Assembly (NCBI GenBank): GCA_021604365.1
Contig: BQIZ01000007.1
Span: 1-47,298 of the forward strand
Origin: Nitrospirales bacterium
GTDB lineage: Bacteria; Nitrospirota; Nitrospiria; Nitrospirales; UBA8639
Direction: 5' to 3'
Length of the DNA: 47,298 nt
Part shown: positions 10,737-20,649 of the stretch, in pieces
Layout: each line of letters begins with the position of its first letter
Position numbering within the stretch: the stretch's first letter is position 1
Notes under the pieces: model-generated
Told to the model about the DNA's origin: nothing
What the model saw: only the letters and a program-made list of their open reading frames with translations
Database searches by the model: none
Translations under genes and position numbers: made by a program

Positions 10737-12146
10737 TTAGCAATCAAAGTACATAGCGTATTCATACGGGTGTGGCCTGACTCGAATGGCATCGATTTCA
10801 TTGGTCCGTTTATAGCCAATCCAGGCTTCCAGCAGGTCCTCGGAAAACACTCCGCCTTTCAGGAGAAATTCATGGTCATCCTCAAGAGCCTTTAAGGCCT
10901 GTTCCAGACTCGACGGTAATGAGGGAATATTCCCTAATTCCTCCGGCTCTAAGTCATAGAGATTTTTATCCATGGCTTCGCCCGGATGAATTTTATTTTG
11001 AATCCCGTCTAACCCGGCCATGAGCATGGCACTGAAGGCCAAATACACATTGCACGAGGGATCAGGGAACCGGACCTCAATGCGTTTGGCCTTGGGACTT
11101 GGCGAATACATGGGTATCCGGATGCCCGCTGAGCGGTTCCGACTGGAGTAGGCTAGCAACACCGGCGCTTCAAAGCCCGGGGTGAGCCGTTTATACGAGT
11201 TCGTAATCGGGTTGGTGAGCGCGGCTAACGCCGGCGCATGCTTGAGAATGCCGCCGATATAATACAGGCACATCTGCGACACACCCGCATATTCCTTCCC
11301 GGCAAACAATGGTTTCCCGTCTTTCCAGATACTCTGATGGGTATGCATTCCGGTGCCATTATCCCCGTAGAGCGGTTTGGGCATAAAAGTGACAGTTTTG
11401 TTATGTCGACGCGCGACATTGCGCACAATATATTTGTACATCATCATCTGATCGGCCATCTTGACCAGGGTGTCGAATCGAAGGTCGATTTCAGCTTGCC
11501 CTCCGGTGGCCACTTCATGATGATGTTTCTCCACCTTGATCCCGGCTTTTTCCATTTCCCGGCACATTTCCGACCGGATATCCTGTTGCGAGTCAACAGG
11601 GGCCACGGGGAAATATCCCTCCTTGTGACGCGGGCGGGATCCGAGGTTTACGCCATCTTTTCCGGAATTCCAAATGCCCTCTTCCGAGTCGACAAAGTAG
11701 TAACTGGAGTGACTGTTTTGATCGAACGACACGTGGTCAAAAATAAAAAATTCAGCTTCAGGCCCCCAAAAGGACACATCCCCGATTTTCGTGCTCTTGA
11801 GATATTGTTCCGCGCGAAGGGCCACTCCGCGTGGATCCCGCTCGTAGATGGTACGGGTAATCGGATCTTGCACGTCCCCCAGGATGCTTAACGTCGGAAT
11901 CTCCGTAAATGGATCCATGCGGGCGGTATTCGGATCAGGCACGATCAGCATGTCGCTGTTTTGGATCATTCGCCAGCCGCGGATAGAGGATCCATCAAAT
12001 CCTGAGCCCTCTTTAAATAAATCCAACGTTAATTCTGAGGTGGGAATCGAAAAATGCTGCCAGGTACCCATGAGATCGACAAACTTGACGTCGACCATTT
12101 CCACCTTGTTCTTTTTCGCAAAATCCAACACTTCTTTCGCGGTCAT
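10737..12146 (-). CDS. glnA: Type I glutamine synthetase
   Basis: GlnA makes glutamine from glutamate, ammonium and ATP and acts as a cytoplasmic dodecamer. The 469-residue length is that of GSI-beta enzymes. Visible signatures are the catalytic-loop start FDGSSIRGW, the metal-binding [22 protein letters not shown], and the adenylylation-loop motif [10 protein letters not shown] carrying the tyrosine modified by GlnE. The tyrosine means the neighbouring split GlnE has a plausible target here. The start ATG has a good GAAGGAGGT ribosome-binding site. It is last in a same-strand run porin-amtB-glnK-amtB-glnA, 142 bases after amtB. No canonical sigma-54 promoter was found in that gap. Confidence 0.97.
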   Translation of the reverse strand: MTAKEVLDFAKKNKVEMVDVKFVDLMGTWQHFSIPTSELTLDLFKEGSGFDGSSIRGWRMIQNSDMLIVPDPNTARMDPFTEIPTLSILGDVQDPITRTIYERDPRGVALRAEQYLKSTKIGDVSFWGPEAEFFIFDHVSFDQNSHSSYYFVDSEEGIWNSGKDGVNLGSRPRHKEGYFPVAPVDSQQDIRSEMCREMEKAGIKVEKHHHEVATGGQAEIDLRFDTLVKMADQMMMYKYIVRNVARRHNKTVTFMPKPLYGDNGTGMHTHQSIWKDGKPLFAGKEYAGVSQMCLYYIGGILKHAPALAALTNPITNSYKRLTPGFEAPVLLAYSSRNRSAGIRIPMYSPSPKAKRIEVRFPDPSCNVYLAFSAMLMAGLDGIQNKIHPGEAMDKNLYDLEPEELGNIPSLPSSLEQALKALEDDHEFLLKGGVFSEDLLEAWIGYKRTNEIDAIRVRPHPYEYAMYFDC

Positions 12147-12288
12147 TCAATACCTCCTTCGCAAGCACATCAGTTTATAAAAGGAATCCCACGCTCTCAC
12201 CGCCGCAACCACTGCCAGGCACTCATCAGAAGTGGATCAGAGGCAATGACCGTTCCACCGAATCATGCTCATCCACATCCCTCCTGCA

Positions 12289-13602
12289 TTAGGAATAGGC
12301 TCGCTCATTATGTTGACTAAGATCCAATCCCATTTCCTCGTCTTGGGCGGAGACTCTCAGTCCGACTGTCACATCCACGATTTTAAGAATGAGATAGGTT
12401 CCGATGACAGAAAAGGTCAAGGTTACCAAAGCCAATACGACTTGTATACCGAACTGTCCGGCGTTACCGAAAAACAAACCCTGGGCTCCGATTGAGGCAA
12501 ACAACCCTGTCGCGAGGATGCCCATAAACCCGCCCACGCCATGAATGCCCACGACATCAAGCGAATCATCATAGCCCAGTCGCATTTTCCATACGACGGC
12601 GGCATAACAGACGCAGCCTGCAACCAGACCAATCAGGAGGGCTGCCATTGGCCCGATAAATCCTGCGGCAGGGGTGACCGTGGCCAACCCCGCAACGACC
12701 CCACTGGCGACCCCTAACACGGTCGGCTTACCCCTATGTACCCATTCAGCCACCATCCAACTGAGTCCCCCTGCCGACGCGGCCGTGTGCGTGGCAAGAA
12801 ACGCGGCCGCAGCCACACCGTTGGCTCCTAGCGCACTTCCCGCGTTAAAGCCGAACCACCCGAACCAGAGGAGTCCCGCACCCAGGACGGTCATCGGCAA
12901 ATCATGGGGGGGCATCGGCTCTGCCCCAAATCCCTTGCGCTTTCCAAGCATCACGGCACAGACTAACGCCCCGAACCCTGAAGAGATATGGACGACCGCA
13001 CCGCCGGCAAAATCCAAGGCTCCAAGCTTGGCTAACCACCCTCCACCCCACACCCAATGCGCCAACGGGGTATAAATGAGGAGAGACCATAAGACGGCAA
13101 ACAACAGTAGGGCTTTAAAATTCATTCGCTCGGCTATACTGCCGGTAATCAGGGCAACCGTAATGGCCGCAAACATGAGTTGAAAGAACATGAAGACTTG
13201 ATGGGGCACCGTCGACGCATAGGTCGGACTCGGGTCCAACCCCACACCCTGGAGACCAATCCATTCGAGCCCGCCGATTAACCCTCCGACATCAGGACCG
13301 AACGCTAAGCTGTATCCGCACAGCACCCAAATCAGGCTGATTAAACACAGGATCACCATCGTGTGCATGATGGTCCCGAGCACATTTTTTTTGCGAACCA
13401 GCCCGCCGTAAAATAAGGCCAGTCCAGGAAGGGTCATACACAACACCAGCGCCGAAGACATGAGGAGCCAGGCCGTATCCCCGGTATCAATCTTCGGCAA
13501 ACCATCTTCAACTGCCCAGACAGCTAATGGCTGACTCAGACTCATCCATAGCACCAATCCGGTCAACCTTCCCATCGTTGAGCGTGGAATAAACAGATTC
13601 AT
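12289..13602 (-). CDS. amtB: Ammonium transporter AmtB (copy 1)
   Basis: Trimeric inner-membrane channel for ammonium/ammonia. The track ORF (529 aa) is over-extended. The start at 13602 (437 aa) has a strong GAGGAGGGG ribosome-binding site and opens a signal peptide (about residues 1-29, ending VWA). It is followed by the DTAWLLMSSALV periplasmic edge and the usual eleven transmembrane helices. The two pore histidines lie in GAVVHISSG and GIHGVGG. It sits 43 bp downstream of glnK, the pairing in which GlnK normally plugs AmtB when nitrogen is plentiful. It is a clear paralogue of the second amtB upstream and shares the same residues throughout the pore. Confidence 0.95.
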   Translation of the reverse strand: MNLFIPRSTMGRLTGLVLWMSLSQPLAVWAVEDGLPKIDTGDTAWLLMSSALVLCMTLPGLALFYGGLVRKKNVLGTIMHTMVILCLISLIWVLCGYSLAFGPDVGGLIGGLEWIGLQGVGLDPSPTYASTVPHQVFMFFQLMFAAITVALITGSIAERMNFKALLLFAVLWSLLIYTPLAHWVWGGGWLAKLGALDFAGGAVVHISSGFGALVCAVMLGKRKGFGAEPMPPHDLPMTVLGAGLLWFGWFGFNAGSALGANGVAAAAFLATHTAASAGGLSWMVAEWVHRGKPTVLGVASGVVAGLATVTPAAGFIGPMAALLIGLVAGCVCYAAVVWKMRLGYDDSLDVVGIHGVGGFMGILATGLFASIGAQGLFFGNAGQFGIQVVLALVTLTFSVIGTYLILKIVDVTVGLRVSAQDEEMGLDLSQHNERAYS

Positions 13603-13645
13603 TTCCCCTCCTCGAGTAAACACGTAGTGTGGTGGGTGGCAATGG

Positions 13646-14005
<360 letters not shown>

Positions 14006-14099
14006 TTATGACACTCTGAACAACCTCTTCATTTGTCGTGGCGACGGACCCATCTGACCGTCGCTCGCTCTCGACACCTTCACATCTCTTTTGCATGCA

Positions 14100-15413
14100 T
14101 TACCCATAGGCCCGTTCCCGGTGCTGGGTAAGATCACATCCAAGCACCTCTTCTTCCCGATTGACGCGCAACCCGATCGTGCCGTCAACGAGCTTGAGAA
14201 TAAGGAAGGTGCCGACAAATGAGAACACCCAGGTTGCACCGACTCCAATGAACTGAATGACGACCTGGCCGGGATTCCCGAAAAAGAGCCCGGTGCCTCC
14301 ACCCATGCTGGCAAATAACCCGGTAGCTACTGCCCCCCAGGTTCCTCCGATTCCATGGATGCCAAGCACATCTAGAGCATCATCATAGCCCAGTTTATGC
14401 TTTAAAAATACACCGAGATAACACACCACGCCTCCTCCAAAACCAATCACAATCGCCGCGATGGGCCCCACATACCCGGCGGCTGGCGTGATAGACACCA
14501 GCCCCGCGACGGCGCCGCTAGCCGCGCCCAACACGGTTGCTCTTCCTCGATAGAGACCCTCCACTCCGACCCAGGCTAACGCTCCTGCGGCTGTCGCCAC
14601 ATGAGTGGCCACAAAGGCACTCGCCGCAACCCCATTAGCCGCCAGGGCGCTTCCCGCGTTAAAGCCGAACCACCCGATCCACAATAGACTGGCCCCGATC
14701 ACCGTAAACGGGAGGTTATGAGGGCTCATATTCTCTGTACCATATCCGTGGCGTTTTCCTAGGACAAGGGCACAGGCTAACGCAGCCACGCCAGAACTAA
14801 TATGGACGACCGTCCCCCCGGCAAAATCCAAGTCCCCTAACTCAGCCAGCCACCCACCTCCCCACACCCAATGAGCCAGGGGGGCATAAATGAACGTGAC
14901 CCATAACACAGCAAATAGGGCAAAGGCGCTAAATTTCATTCGCTCGGCAATGGCTCCGCTAATGAGCGCGACCGTAATCGCGGCAAACATGAGCTGAAAC
15001 ACCATAAAGGCTAAATGGGGAATCGTCGAACCCTCAAGCGGTTCGGGTCCCACCCCGGCTAATCCCAACCACTTCAGTCCCCCAATGACTCCTCCCACAT
15101 CGGGAGCAAACGCAAAACTATAGGCCCAAAATACCCACACCACACTGACGAGACAGACCGCAATAAAGCTATGCATCATCGTACTTAACACGTTTTTACT
15201 ACGAACCATCCCGCCATAAAACAACGCTAATCCGGGAATGACCATAGCCAACACCAACGCCGAGGACATCAACACCCAAGCCGTGTCCCCGGCATTGAGT
15301 TGCGACGCCCCTCCATCCTCGGCCCACGCGAATGAGCCCAAACCGTTCAATACCAGGACAAACATGAATCCCGAAAATATGGCTCTACTGGCTTTATGAA
15401 TATAGACGTTCAT
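14100..15413 (-). CDS. amtB: Ammonium transporter AmtB (copy 2)
   Basis: Second ammonium channel, 437 aa, same length and architecture as copy 1. It has a signal peptide (about 1-31, ending AWA), a DTAWVLMSSALV segment, eleven predicted helices, and pore histidines in GTVVHISSG and GIHGIGG. It starts 24 bp after the porin gene, so porin and transporter are probably co-transcribed, and is followed 115 bp later by glnK. The high similarity to copy 1 suggests a tandem duplication with glnK left in the middle. Only the N-termini and loops differ noticeably. Confidence 0.94.
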   Translation of the reverse strand: MNVYIHKASRAIFSGFMFVLVLNGLGSFAWAEDGGASQLNAGDTAWVLMSSALVLAMVIPGLALFYGGMVRSKNVLSTMMHSFIAVCLVSVVWVFWAYSFAFAPDVGGVIGGLKWLGLAGVGPEPLEGSTIPHLAFMVFQLMFAAITVALISGAIAERMKFSAFALFAVLWVTFIYAPLAHWVWGGGWLAELGDLDFAGGTVVHISSGVAALACALVLGKRHGYGTENMSPHNLPFTVIGASLLWIGWFGFNAGSALAANGVAASAFVATHVATAAGALAWVGVEGLYRGRATVLGAASGAVAGLVSITPAAGYVGPIAAIVIGFGGGVVCYLGVFLKHKLGYDDALDVLGIHGIGGTWGAVATGLFASMGGGTGLFFGNPGQVVIQFIGVGATWVFSFVGTFLILKLVDGTIGLRVNREEEVLGCDLTQHRERAYG

Positions 15414-15437
15414 CGTCCTTGCTCCTTCTACCTCTTT

Positions 15438-16661
15438 TTAAAAGAGGAAAATGGCTTCAACTGCCAGTGTTTGTTGGTTATTGGTTGAATTATTTTTTCC
15501 ATCTAAAAAGACATTTTGATTGGATTTGTCATAGCGAAATTCCAATCGCGTGATCAGCGAGGGAGCCGGCTTATATTGAAGCGTCACCGTGTTCTCCCAC
15601 AGGGTTTGTGCTATCGGGGCAGAAACGGTACACACATTCGCATTGCCGCCGGATCCGGCCGTCCCCAAGCAGCTCTGATCGCCGCCGGCATCCTCCCAAA
15701 TTTCTCCACGAAAACGGAGGCCCCATTGGTCATTGAAATCATAAATGGCATACCCTGCTACCCCATCCCAACGGGCATTTTTCCCCGAGCTGATCGCACT
15801 TGCATTTTCCTGATTGGCATAATACCCCTCCACCACAAAGCCTAATTGATCGGTAGCCTGGAAAGTCACATACCCCCCGACAAGAACCCGTTTTCCTGAA
15901 CCAGATCTCGTATTCGAACTCTCTTTTCCAACAATTCCATACACATTCAATCCAAGTTGGTCATTGGGATGATAGGACACCAACCCTTCCACGGATTTCG
16001 CCGTATTATGATCTTCCGTCAACCCGGTATAGGAATTCAGCACACTCATTGACAATGAAAGCTTCTCGTTGACGGCATAGGCCAGACGAATGCCGGTGAT
16101 TGTGAAGGGCTGACCCAATCCAAACAACCAGGATCGGGAATAATTATTATTGTAGGGACTCTCAATGACCTCATATCCCACCAAGGCATTCATTCGTCCA
16201 ATCCGAATATCCAACCCGTTGCCCAGAGGGGCGACATACTGGACATACATTTCCTGGAAATCCACATCATCCCCGGTTCTCCCGCCTGTAAATTGCACAT
16301 CCTCACCAACATCTAATTTGAGTCGGAATCCGGCACGCTCGACGGCATTGGTCCCGTTAGTCGCTTCCTTCTCAAAGACCAATTGCGCCATATTGGGCCT
16401 GAAAGAATTGGCATCCCCGTCAAAGATCCGCAAATCATTGGCATTGGCCCCGGAATTTTTGGGAAAGTTGAAATTTTGAGTGTAGGACGCCTCCACATAC
16501 CCATAGAGCTTGAAATCCTCCTTGGTTAGCACCGCCGCCTCACTCACGCTCGATCCGCCAATAATCGCAAGCAGCGCAAGACCGACGCTGACCAGCCCTC
16601 CATATCCTCGACTCTTAGGTGAGTAGTGAAAGGTGATTCCAGCCATTAGGTCTCCAATCAT
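15438..16661 (-). CDS. Outer-membrane beta-barrel porin, OmpL-like
   Basis: A secreted beta-barrel protein of 407 residues from the chosen start. It has a signal peptide (hydrophobic GLVSVGLALLAIIGG, cleavage after SEA), alternating aromatic/polar strands throughout, and a C-terminal phenylalanine (AIFLF) typical of outer-membrane barrels. It resembles the putative porin family sometimes called bbp2/DUF1597. The track start (16760) is replaced by 16661, because GGAGGG stands 4 bases upstream of that ATG; 16643 (MAGITF) is a possible alternative. Its position immediately upstream of amtB suggests it admits ammonium or small nitrogen solutes across the outer membrane (inference). Confidence 0.85.
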   Translation of the reverse strand: MIGDLMAGITFHYSPKSRGYGGLVSVGLALLAIIGGSSVSEAAVLTKEDFKLYGYVEASYTQNFNFPKNSGANANDLRIFDGDANSFRPNMAQLVFEKEATNGTNAVERAGFRLKLDVGEDVQFTGGRTGDDVDFQEMYVQYVAPLGNGLDIRIGRMNALVGYEVIESPYNNNYSRSWLFGLGQPFTITGIRLAYAVNEKLSLSMSVLNSYTGLTEDHNTAKSVEGLVSYHPNDQLGLNVYGIVGKESSNTRSGSGKRVLVGGYVTFQATDQLGFVVEGYYANQENASAISSGKNARWDGVAGYAIYDFNDQWGLRFRGEIWEDAGGDQSCLGTAGSGGNANVCTVSAPIAQTLWENTVTLQYKPAPSLITRLEFRYDKSNQNVFLDGKNNSTNNQQTLAVEAIFLF

Positions 16662-16841
16662 GTAGCCCTCCATGTTTTTGAGGTCGCACTCGCCAAAACA
16701 CGACCAGGATTTTCCACGCCACCTTGCCTCGGTCACGATGAGCCACGCTTTATTGACCAAAATTTTTGTGTTTCTTTAACTCCAAAGAGAGGTCATGGGC
16801 TCAAAAGGCAAAAAAAAATCCCCAACCAAATTTTTGGCTGA

Positions 16842-16900
16842 GGACTTCATTGTCCGCGTTCTTCTATTGTATGGAGGCCGACCATTGGACTTCATTGTCC
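16842..16900. repeat. 14-bp direct repeat pair in the porin/mscS intergenic region
   Basis: ggacttcattgtcc occurs at 16842-16855 and 16887-16900, 45 bp apart, in the 537-base divergent intergenic region 16662-17198. A shorter related copy (gacttcattctc) lies near 17014. The rest of the region has A-rich tracts and no convincing gene. The 113-aa track ORF here is judged spurious. Candidate operator sites for the porin/amtB unit or mscS. Confidence 0.4.
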
Positions 16901-17198
16901 TTGACGACCTATTCTGATTTTTTTACCACCCAAGATCCCATGTGTCAAGGGAGGGCCCTGAAATGTGGCCTAGGTCTCCGTGAAAAAGAGTCGCTTGGCA
17001 ATACCTCTACAACTGACTTCATTCTCAAATTCTTCAGCCCGGATTGTAGATACATGGCAACGCACTCCCTTCCGGCTTGCCAATGCTCCGGTCCCCTGAA
17101 AGAATAGGCATTCTACTCCGGCTCAGGTTCTCGATTGGCCCGAGTTGAAACAGTCCTTCACAAACTGACCATTCTGTTTCTTTTTAAGGAGGTCATAG

Positions 17199-18128
17199 AT
17201 GGAATCTTTTGGTTTTGAAAAGCTTACTCCCTTCCTCGCAGCCAAATCGCTCGTCATAATGGAAGGCAGCTTGCGCCTTCTCCTTATCCTGGTGGTTACC
17301 TATGTCGGGATACGAGCCGTTCGGTTTGGCCTGCACAGACTCGAAATCTTTTTACTCACCATAAGGGAAAATGATGATAAGGACCGCCTGGCCCGTGAAA
17401 AACGGGTTAAAACTCTCATCGGCTTGCTTCTGACCATTGGCCTCACTTTGGTCTGGGTCATTGCCGTCGTGATGGGCTTGGATCAAATAGGGTTGGATAT
17501 CACACCCATTATCGCCAGTGCCGGGATCGTGGGACTGGCCGTCGGCTTTGGAGCCCAAAATCTGGTTCGGGATGTCATTAACGGATTTTTTATCATTTTA
17601 GAAAACCAGGTTCGGATCGGGGATGTGGCCGTGGTCAATGGAACCGGTGGCTTAGTCGAAGCCATCAGTTTTAGAACCATTACCCTACGCGACCAGGCGG
17701 GAACGGTCCACATTTTCCCGAATGGCACCGTCACGACCCTTTCCAATATGACGAAAGATTGGTCTGCCTATGTCATGAATATCGGCGTGGCTTATAAAGA
17801 GGACACTGACCGCGTGACAGAAATCATGCGGGAGGTCGGAAAAGACCTGCAACAAGATGAGCAATTAGGCAGAAAAATCCTGGAACCCATTGAAATACTG
17901 GGAGTGGATGCTTTTGGGGAATCGGAAGTCGTCATCAAAGCTCGAATCAAAACCATTCCCATCGAGCAATGGGGAGTCGGGCGAGAATACCGGCGACGTC
18001 TGAAAAAAGCCTTTGACCAAAATGGCATTGAAATTCCTTTTCCCCATCGAACGCTTTATATGGGAGAGGCCAGTCCGCCATTTATCGTCAAAAACACATT
18101 GCCTCAGAAAGAAACACCAACGCCTTAA
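17199..18128 (+). CDS. Small-conductance mechanosensitive channel, MscS family
   Basis: Inner-membrane tension-gated channel that releases solutes on hypo-osmotic shock. The 309-aa protein has hydrophobic helices at about 20-45 and 70-95. The pore helix is IVGLAVGFGAQNLVRDVING, with the Gly/Ala packing pattern of MscS TM3. The beta-domain (FFIILENQVRIGD) and the C-terminal alpha/beta vestibule follow. The start has a perfect AAGGAGG ribosome-binding site. It is divergent from the porin and convergent with the DUF423 gene. Regulation is not visible. Confidence 0.93.
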   Translation: MESFGFEKLTPFLAAKSLVIMEGSLRLLLILVVTYVGIRAVRFGLHRLEIFLLTIRENDDKDRLAREKRVKTLIGLLLTIGLTLVWVIAVVMGLDQIGLDITPIIASAGIVGLAVGFGAQNLVRDVINGFFIILENQVRIGDVAVVNGTGGLVEAISFRTITLRDQAGTVHIFPNGTVTTLSNMTKDWSAYVMNIGVAYKEDTDRVTEIMREVGKDLQQDEQLGRKILEPIEILGVDAFGESEVVIKARIKTIPIEQWGVGREYRRRLKKAFDQNGIEIPFPHRTLYMGEASPPFIVKNTLPQKETPTP

Positions 18129-18150
18129 TCAGAGCAAGAGGAGGTCTCGA

Positions 18151-18561
18151 CTAGGTACCATCCGGCCGAGAGAATGGAGTGTTCTCAGCGGGAAAGGCTT
18201 TCCAATACCCTCGGGCCAGCAAGCCCCATCCCACCAGAAAACACAGGCCTCCTAGAGGCGTGATCATCCCCAGTCCACGCACACCGGAAATGGACATGAC
18301 ATACAGGCTTCCTGAAAACAACACGATGCCCAGGGAAAAGGCCCAACCTGCCCATCTGAACGGGCGAAGGGGAACATTCGCCAGACTCAATCCGGCACTA
18401 AGGATGGCCAAGGCATGGATCAAATGATACCGCACACCGGTTTCAAAGGCCGCCAACATCTGTTCCGAAAGAAATGATTTGAGTCCATGCGCGCCAAAAG
18501 CGCCAATCGCGACACCAAGGAGAGCCATCAGCGCCCCAGTCATCAGTATTTGCCGTGCCAT
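18151..18561 (-). CDS. DUF423 family membrane protein
   Basis: A small inner-membrane protein of 136 aa with four predicted transmembrane helices and the family signature near the N-terminus (GAFGAHGLKSFL) followed by FETGVRYHLIHA. The function of DUF423 (YgdD/YwdK-like) proteins is unknown. The track ORF begins at 18669 but the start MARQ at 18561 has AAAGG upstream and removes overlap with the next gene. It lies downstream of the DUF2061 gene on the same strand with a 46-base gap, probably co-transcribed. Confidence 0.85.
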   Translation of the reverse strand: MARQILMTGALMALLGVAIGAFGAHGLKSFLSEQMLAAFETGVRYHLIHALAILSAGLSLANVPLRPFRWAGWAFSLGIVLFSGSLYVMSISGVRGLGMITPLGGLCFLVGWGLLARGYWKAFPAENTPFSRPDGT

Positions 18562-18607
18562 ATCATTTATCCTTTTGTGATGGAAGAAAATATCACTTAT
18601 TGAGAAA

Positions 18608-18829
18608 CTATGGAGAACTGGTTGTCGGATATATCCGCCCCCAGTGAATTTTTTGCCAGACTCGCTCATGAACCCAATATAAAAATATTTTCGTGACCAA
18701 TTCCGTCAGGCCAACGGAGGCGGCAAGAAGGAGTTCACCAGAAAAAATAAACACCAGGAGAGTAGTATCCAACGTACCGACCGCCCGCCAACTTATCCCT
18801 TTCACCACACTACGCCAATGAGTTTCCAT
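18608..18829 (-). CDS. DUF2061 family membrane protein
   Basis: A 73-residue protein with the DUF2061 pattern: conserved SVVKGISWRAVGTLDT, a hydrophobic hairpin, then KIFLYWVHERVW near the end. Proteins of this family are small membrane proteins of unknown function. GAGGAA precedes the ATG. It is 52 bases downstream of the Rrf2 regulator gene on the same strand, so it may be under the regulator's control. Confidence 0.85.
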   Translation of the reverse strand: METHWRSVVKGISWRAVGTLDTTLLVFIFSGELLLAASVGLTELVTKIFLYWVHERVWQKIHWGRIYPTTSSP

Positions 18830-18881
18830 AGGTTCCTCTTATCGTTGACCTTGCCACATGACGACAGCAAAAAAAAACCGG

Positions 18882-19391
18882 CTAAAATTGACTATCCGAC
18901 GACTTCTTTTTCTTCTGTGTTGCACCTGACAATGGTTGGGTTTTCAGATTGAGTAGTGCCCCTCCCTCCTGGGGAAAGACAAAATCTTCAAGAGTGTAAT
19001 GATCAAGGACCGATGCAATGGCGTTCCGCACATCCAGCATGATGCGCTGAATCGGACACGCCGCCGTTGCCGCATGGGGACAATCCCGGCATTTCTGATA
19101 CGCCGTCTGACTCACACAGGCAATCGGGGCGAGTGGGCCATCCAGAAGCCGAATAATCTGGCCCAAGGTGACTTCACGGGGCGACTTAATTAAAAACACC
19201 CCGCCATGGGCGCCACGACGACTCCCGATGAGCCCGGCGTTTTTCAACGACAACAAAATCATTTCCAGAAAACCCAATGGAATATTCTGCCGCGCCGCCA
19301 GGGATCGTCGTTGCACGAGTCCCTTCCCGAACTCCTGAGTCAGCTCAGTCATGGCCCGCAAGGCGTATTCACTTTTTTTAGAAAATCGCAT
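18882..19391 (-). CDS. Rrf2-family transcriptional regulator, probably Fe-S or cysteine-responsive
   Basis: Winged-helix repressor of 169 aa. The N-terminus FSKKSEYALRAM and the recognition region SLAARQNIPLGFLEMIL are typical Rrf2. Four cysteines in the sensing loop follow C-x8-C-x2-C-x7-C (ACVSQTAYQKCRDC...AACP), more like cysteine-metabolism/IscR-like relatives than NO-sensing NsrR. The C-terminal tail is lysine-rich (QKKKKSS). A palindrome lies 22 bases upstream of the start codon, so autoregulation is likely. The likely regulon includes the DUF2061/DUF423 genes behind it (inference). Confidence 0.85.
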   Translation of the reverse strand: MRFSKKSEYALRAMTELTQEFGKGLVQRRSLAARQNIPLGFLEMILLSLKNAGLIGSRRGAHGGVFLIKSPREVTLGQIIRLLDGPLAPIACVSQTAYQKCRDCPHAATAACPIQRIMLDVRNAIASVLDHYTLEDFVFPQEGGALLNLKTQPLSGATQKKKKSSDSQF

Positions 19392-19404
19392 AATACTACA
19401 TAAA

Positions 19405-19432
19405 GTTAACTAATGTTATGCACAATTAACAT
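19405..19432. promoter_or_regulatory. Palindromic operator candidate upstream of the Rrf2 gene
   Basis: atgtta (19413-19418) and taacat (19427-19432) form a perfect 6-bp inverted repeat with an 8-base centre, adjacent to a GTTAAC palindrome at 19405-19410. It is AT-rich and sits 14-41 bases before the start codon, where a repressor would block transcription. Confidence 0.5.
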
Positions 19433-19577
19433 AAATTGAGTTAGGTTTCTAGAGGAAACTCAGAGGTTTTAGGACCGGTACGGGGAGGCGGGCGGAAGAA
19501 ATATCGATAGCCTCAATGGCATCGGCCCAAGGCTATAGTTAGGTAAAGGTTCTCTATCTCAGCGCGATGTAGGGAGG

Positions 19578-20110
19578 TCAGGCCCGCTTCCGGTGGATAA
19601 CATAATTCAGATCTCCTACTCTAAACCAGCGGTACCCGTAGGATTCAAGTGCCATTTTATGGATGCCGGAAGAAGGACTGTGACTTTCTTCCTCTGCCAA
19701 GAGGTTGACTAACCGATCTCCGCCTTTCACGCCAGGACGAATCCGCACTTCTTGCGGTTTTTCATCGAAATTATGCAGCACCACCAGAGAATTACCCGGC
19801 CGATCCTATCGCATGCCGGGCATTTTCGAAAAGCCTGTATGAAGGATATTCCACATGCCCCAGCCAATTTCCGAACATTCTTTGCGTAAACGAATTGTCT
19901 GGGCCATCCAATTCAGTAAAGAGCCGGGATCCCGTCGTCGCGCTTCCACATTAATCTGTTTGTAACTATACATACCGGATTCAATGACAGGATGAATCGT
20001 GTGTCCAGCTGTGGAAAAGCCAGTCTGGGCCTCATCCGACCATTGCATTGGCGTGCGCACAGTCGCCCGTTCTTTTAAGGTCAAATCATCGCCCATGCCA
20101 ATCTCATATC
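19578..20110 (-). pseudogene. Remnant of trehalose synthase / alpha-amylase family gene (treS-like), 5'-truncated with in-frame stop
   Basis: The two short minus-strand ORFs 19806-20096 and 19578-19784 are one reading frame interrupted by a single TAG at 19808-19806. The joined translation reads like the C-terminal third of TreS: YEIGMGDDLTLKERATVRTP, QWSDEAQTGFS, RRDPGSLLNW, MPGMR(stop)DRPGNSLVVLHNF. The TAG falls where related proteins have Tyr. Homology ends abruptly near 20110, so roughly two thirds of the expected protein is missing. It cannot encode a working maltose/trehalose isomerase. Confidence 0.8.
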
Positions 20111-20649
20111 GTAAATGGATTCCTGACCTAGATGTCCTGCAGGTTGATCGAAAGGAGCGAACATCTTTTTTACCAATTGCCAGCCAAAGAAAAAGTAAAA
20201 CTATTCTTCGTGTAGCTGGTGAATATTGTGGTGTATTGAGGTGATCCTATTGAATTCCGAATTTAATGGTTCAACTGCGGGCAATCATATAGCCAGTTCG
20301 TCATCAATTAATTCACATGGGGAATGCCCACGAAAGTTCTCCCTATGGAGTGCACCCTCAGTGGCCCTCGCCCGGACAAACCTGACTGATCTCAGTAGGA
20401 CCGCAAGCAAGCCCCGTAGAAGAAAACGAACGGAGACGATTAAAGATTCCCCCAAAAAAACGGATGCACTTCCCCTCATTCAAAATACAATTTTACAATT
20501 TTGGGAAATTATCAATAGCCTTGACAGAAATTTGAAATGAGTAGAATCTAACTAATTCGGTGTTGCCATATTACTATCAAATGATAAGTGCAACCGGAAA
20601 TGGTAGCAGAAAACCGGATTTCCTTTTTAAGGAGCGGAGAGGGATCCTC
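20111..20649. other. Gene-free, decayed region
   Basis: About 540 bases between the treS remnant and the TIR remnant. The ORFs of 104 aa (+) and 64 aa (-) here have low-complexity, arginine/serine-rich translations, lack ribosome-binding sites and do not match anything I recognise. Probably degenerate DNA left by earlier rearrangement. Confidence 0.4.

Noticed and set aside
12200-12230. Possible sigma-54 promoter upstream of glnA (TGGCAG...TTGC on the minus strand)
   Set aside because: The GG and GC pairs are 10 bp apart instead of the required 12, so it does not fit the -24/-12 rule.
16766-17107. 113-aa plus-strand ORF between the porin and mscS genes
   Set aside because: No ribosome-binding site, cysteine- and serine-rich low-quality translation, and it lies across repeated intergenic DNA.
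20285-20479. 64-aa minus-strand ORF that looked transposase-like at first
   Set aside because: No transposase motifs (no DDE), no terminal inverted repeats, no ribosome-binding site.
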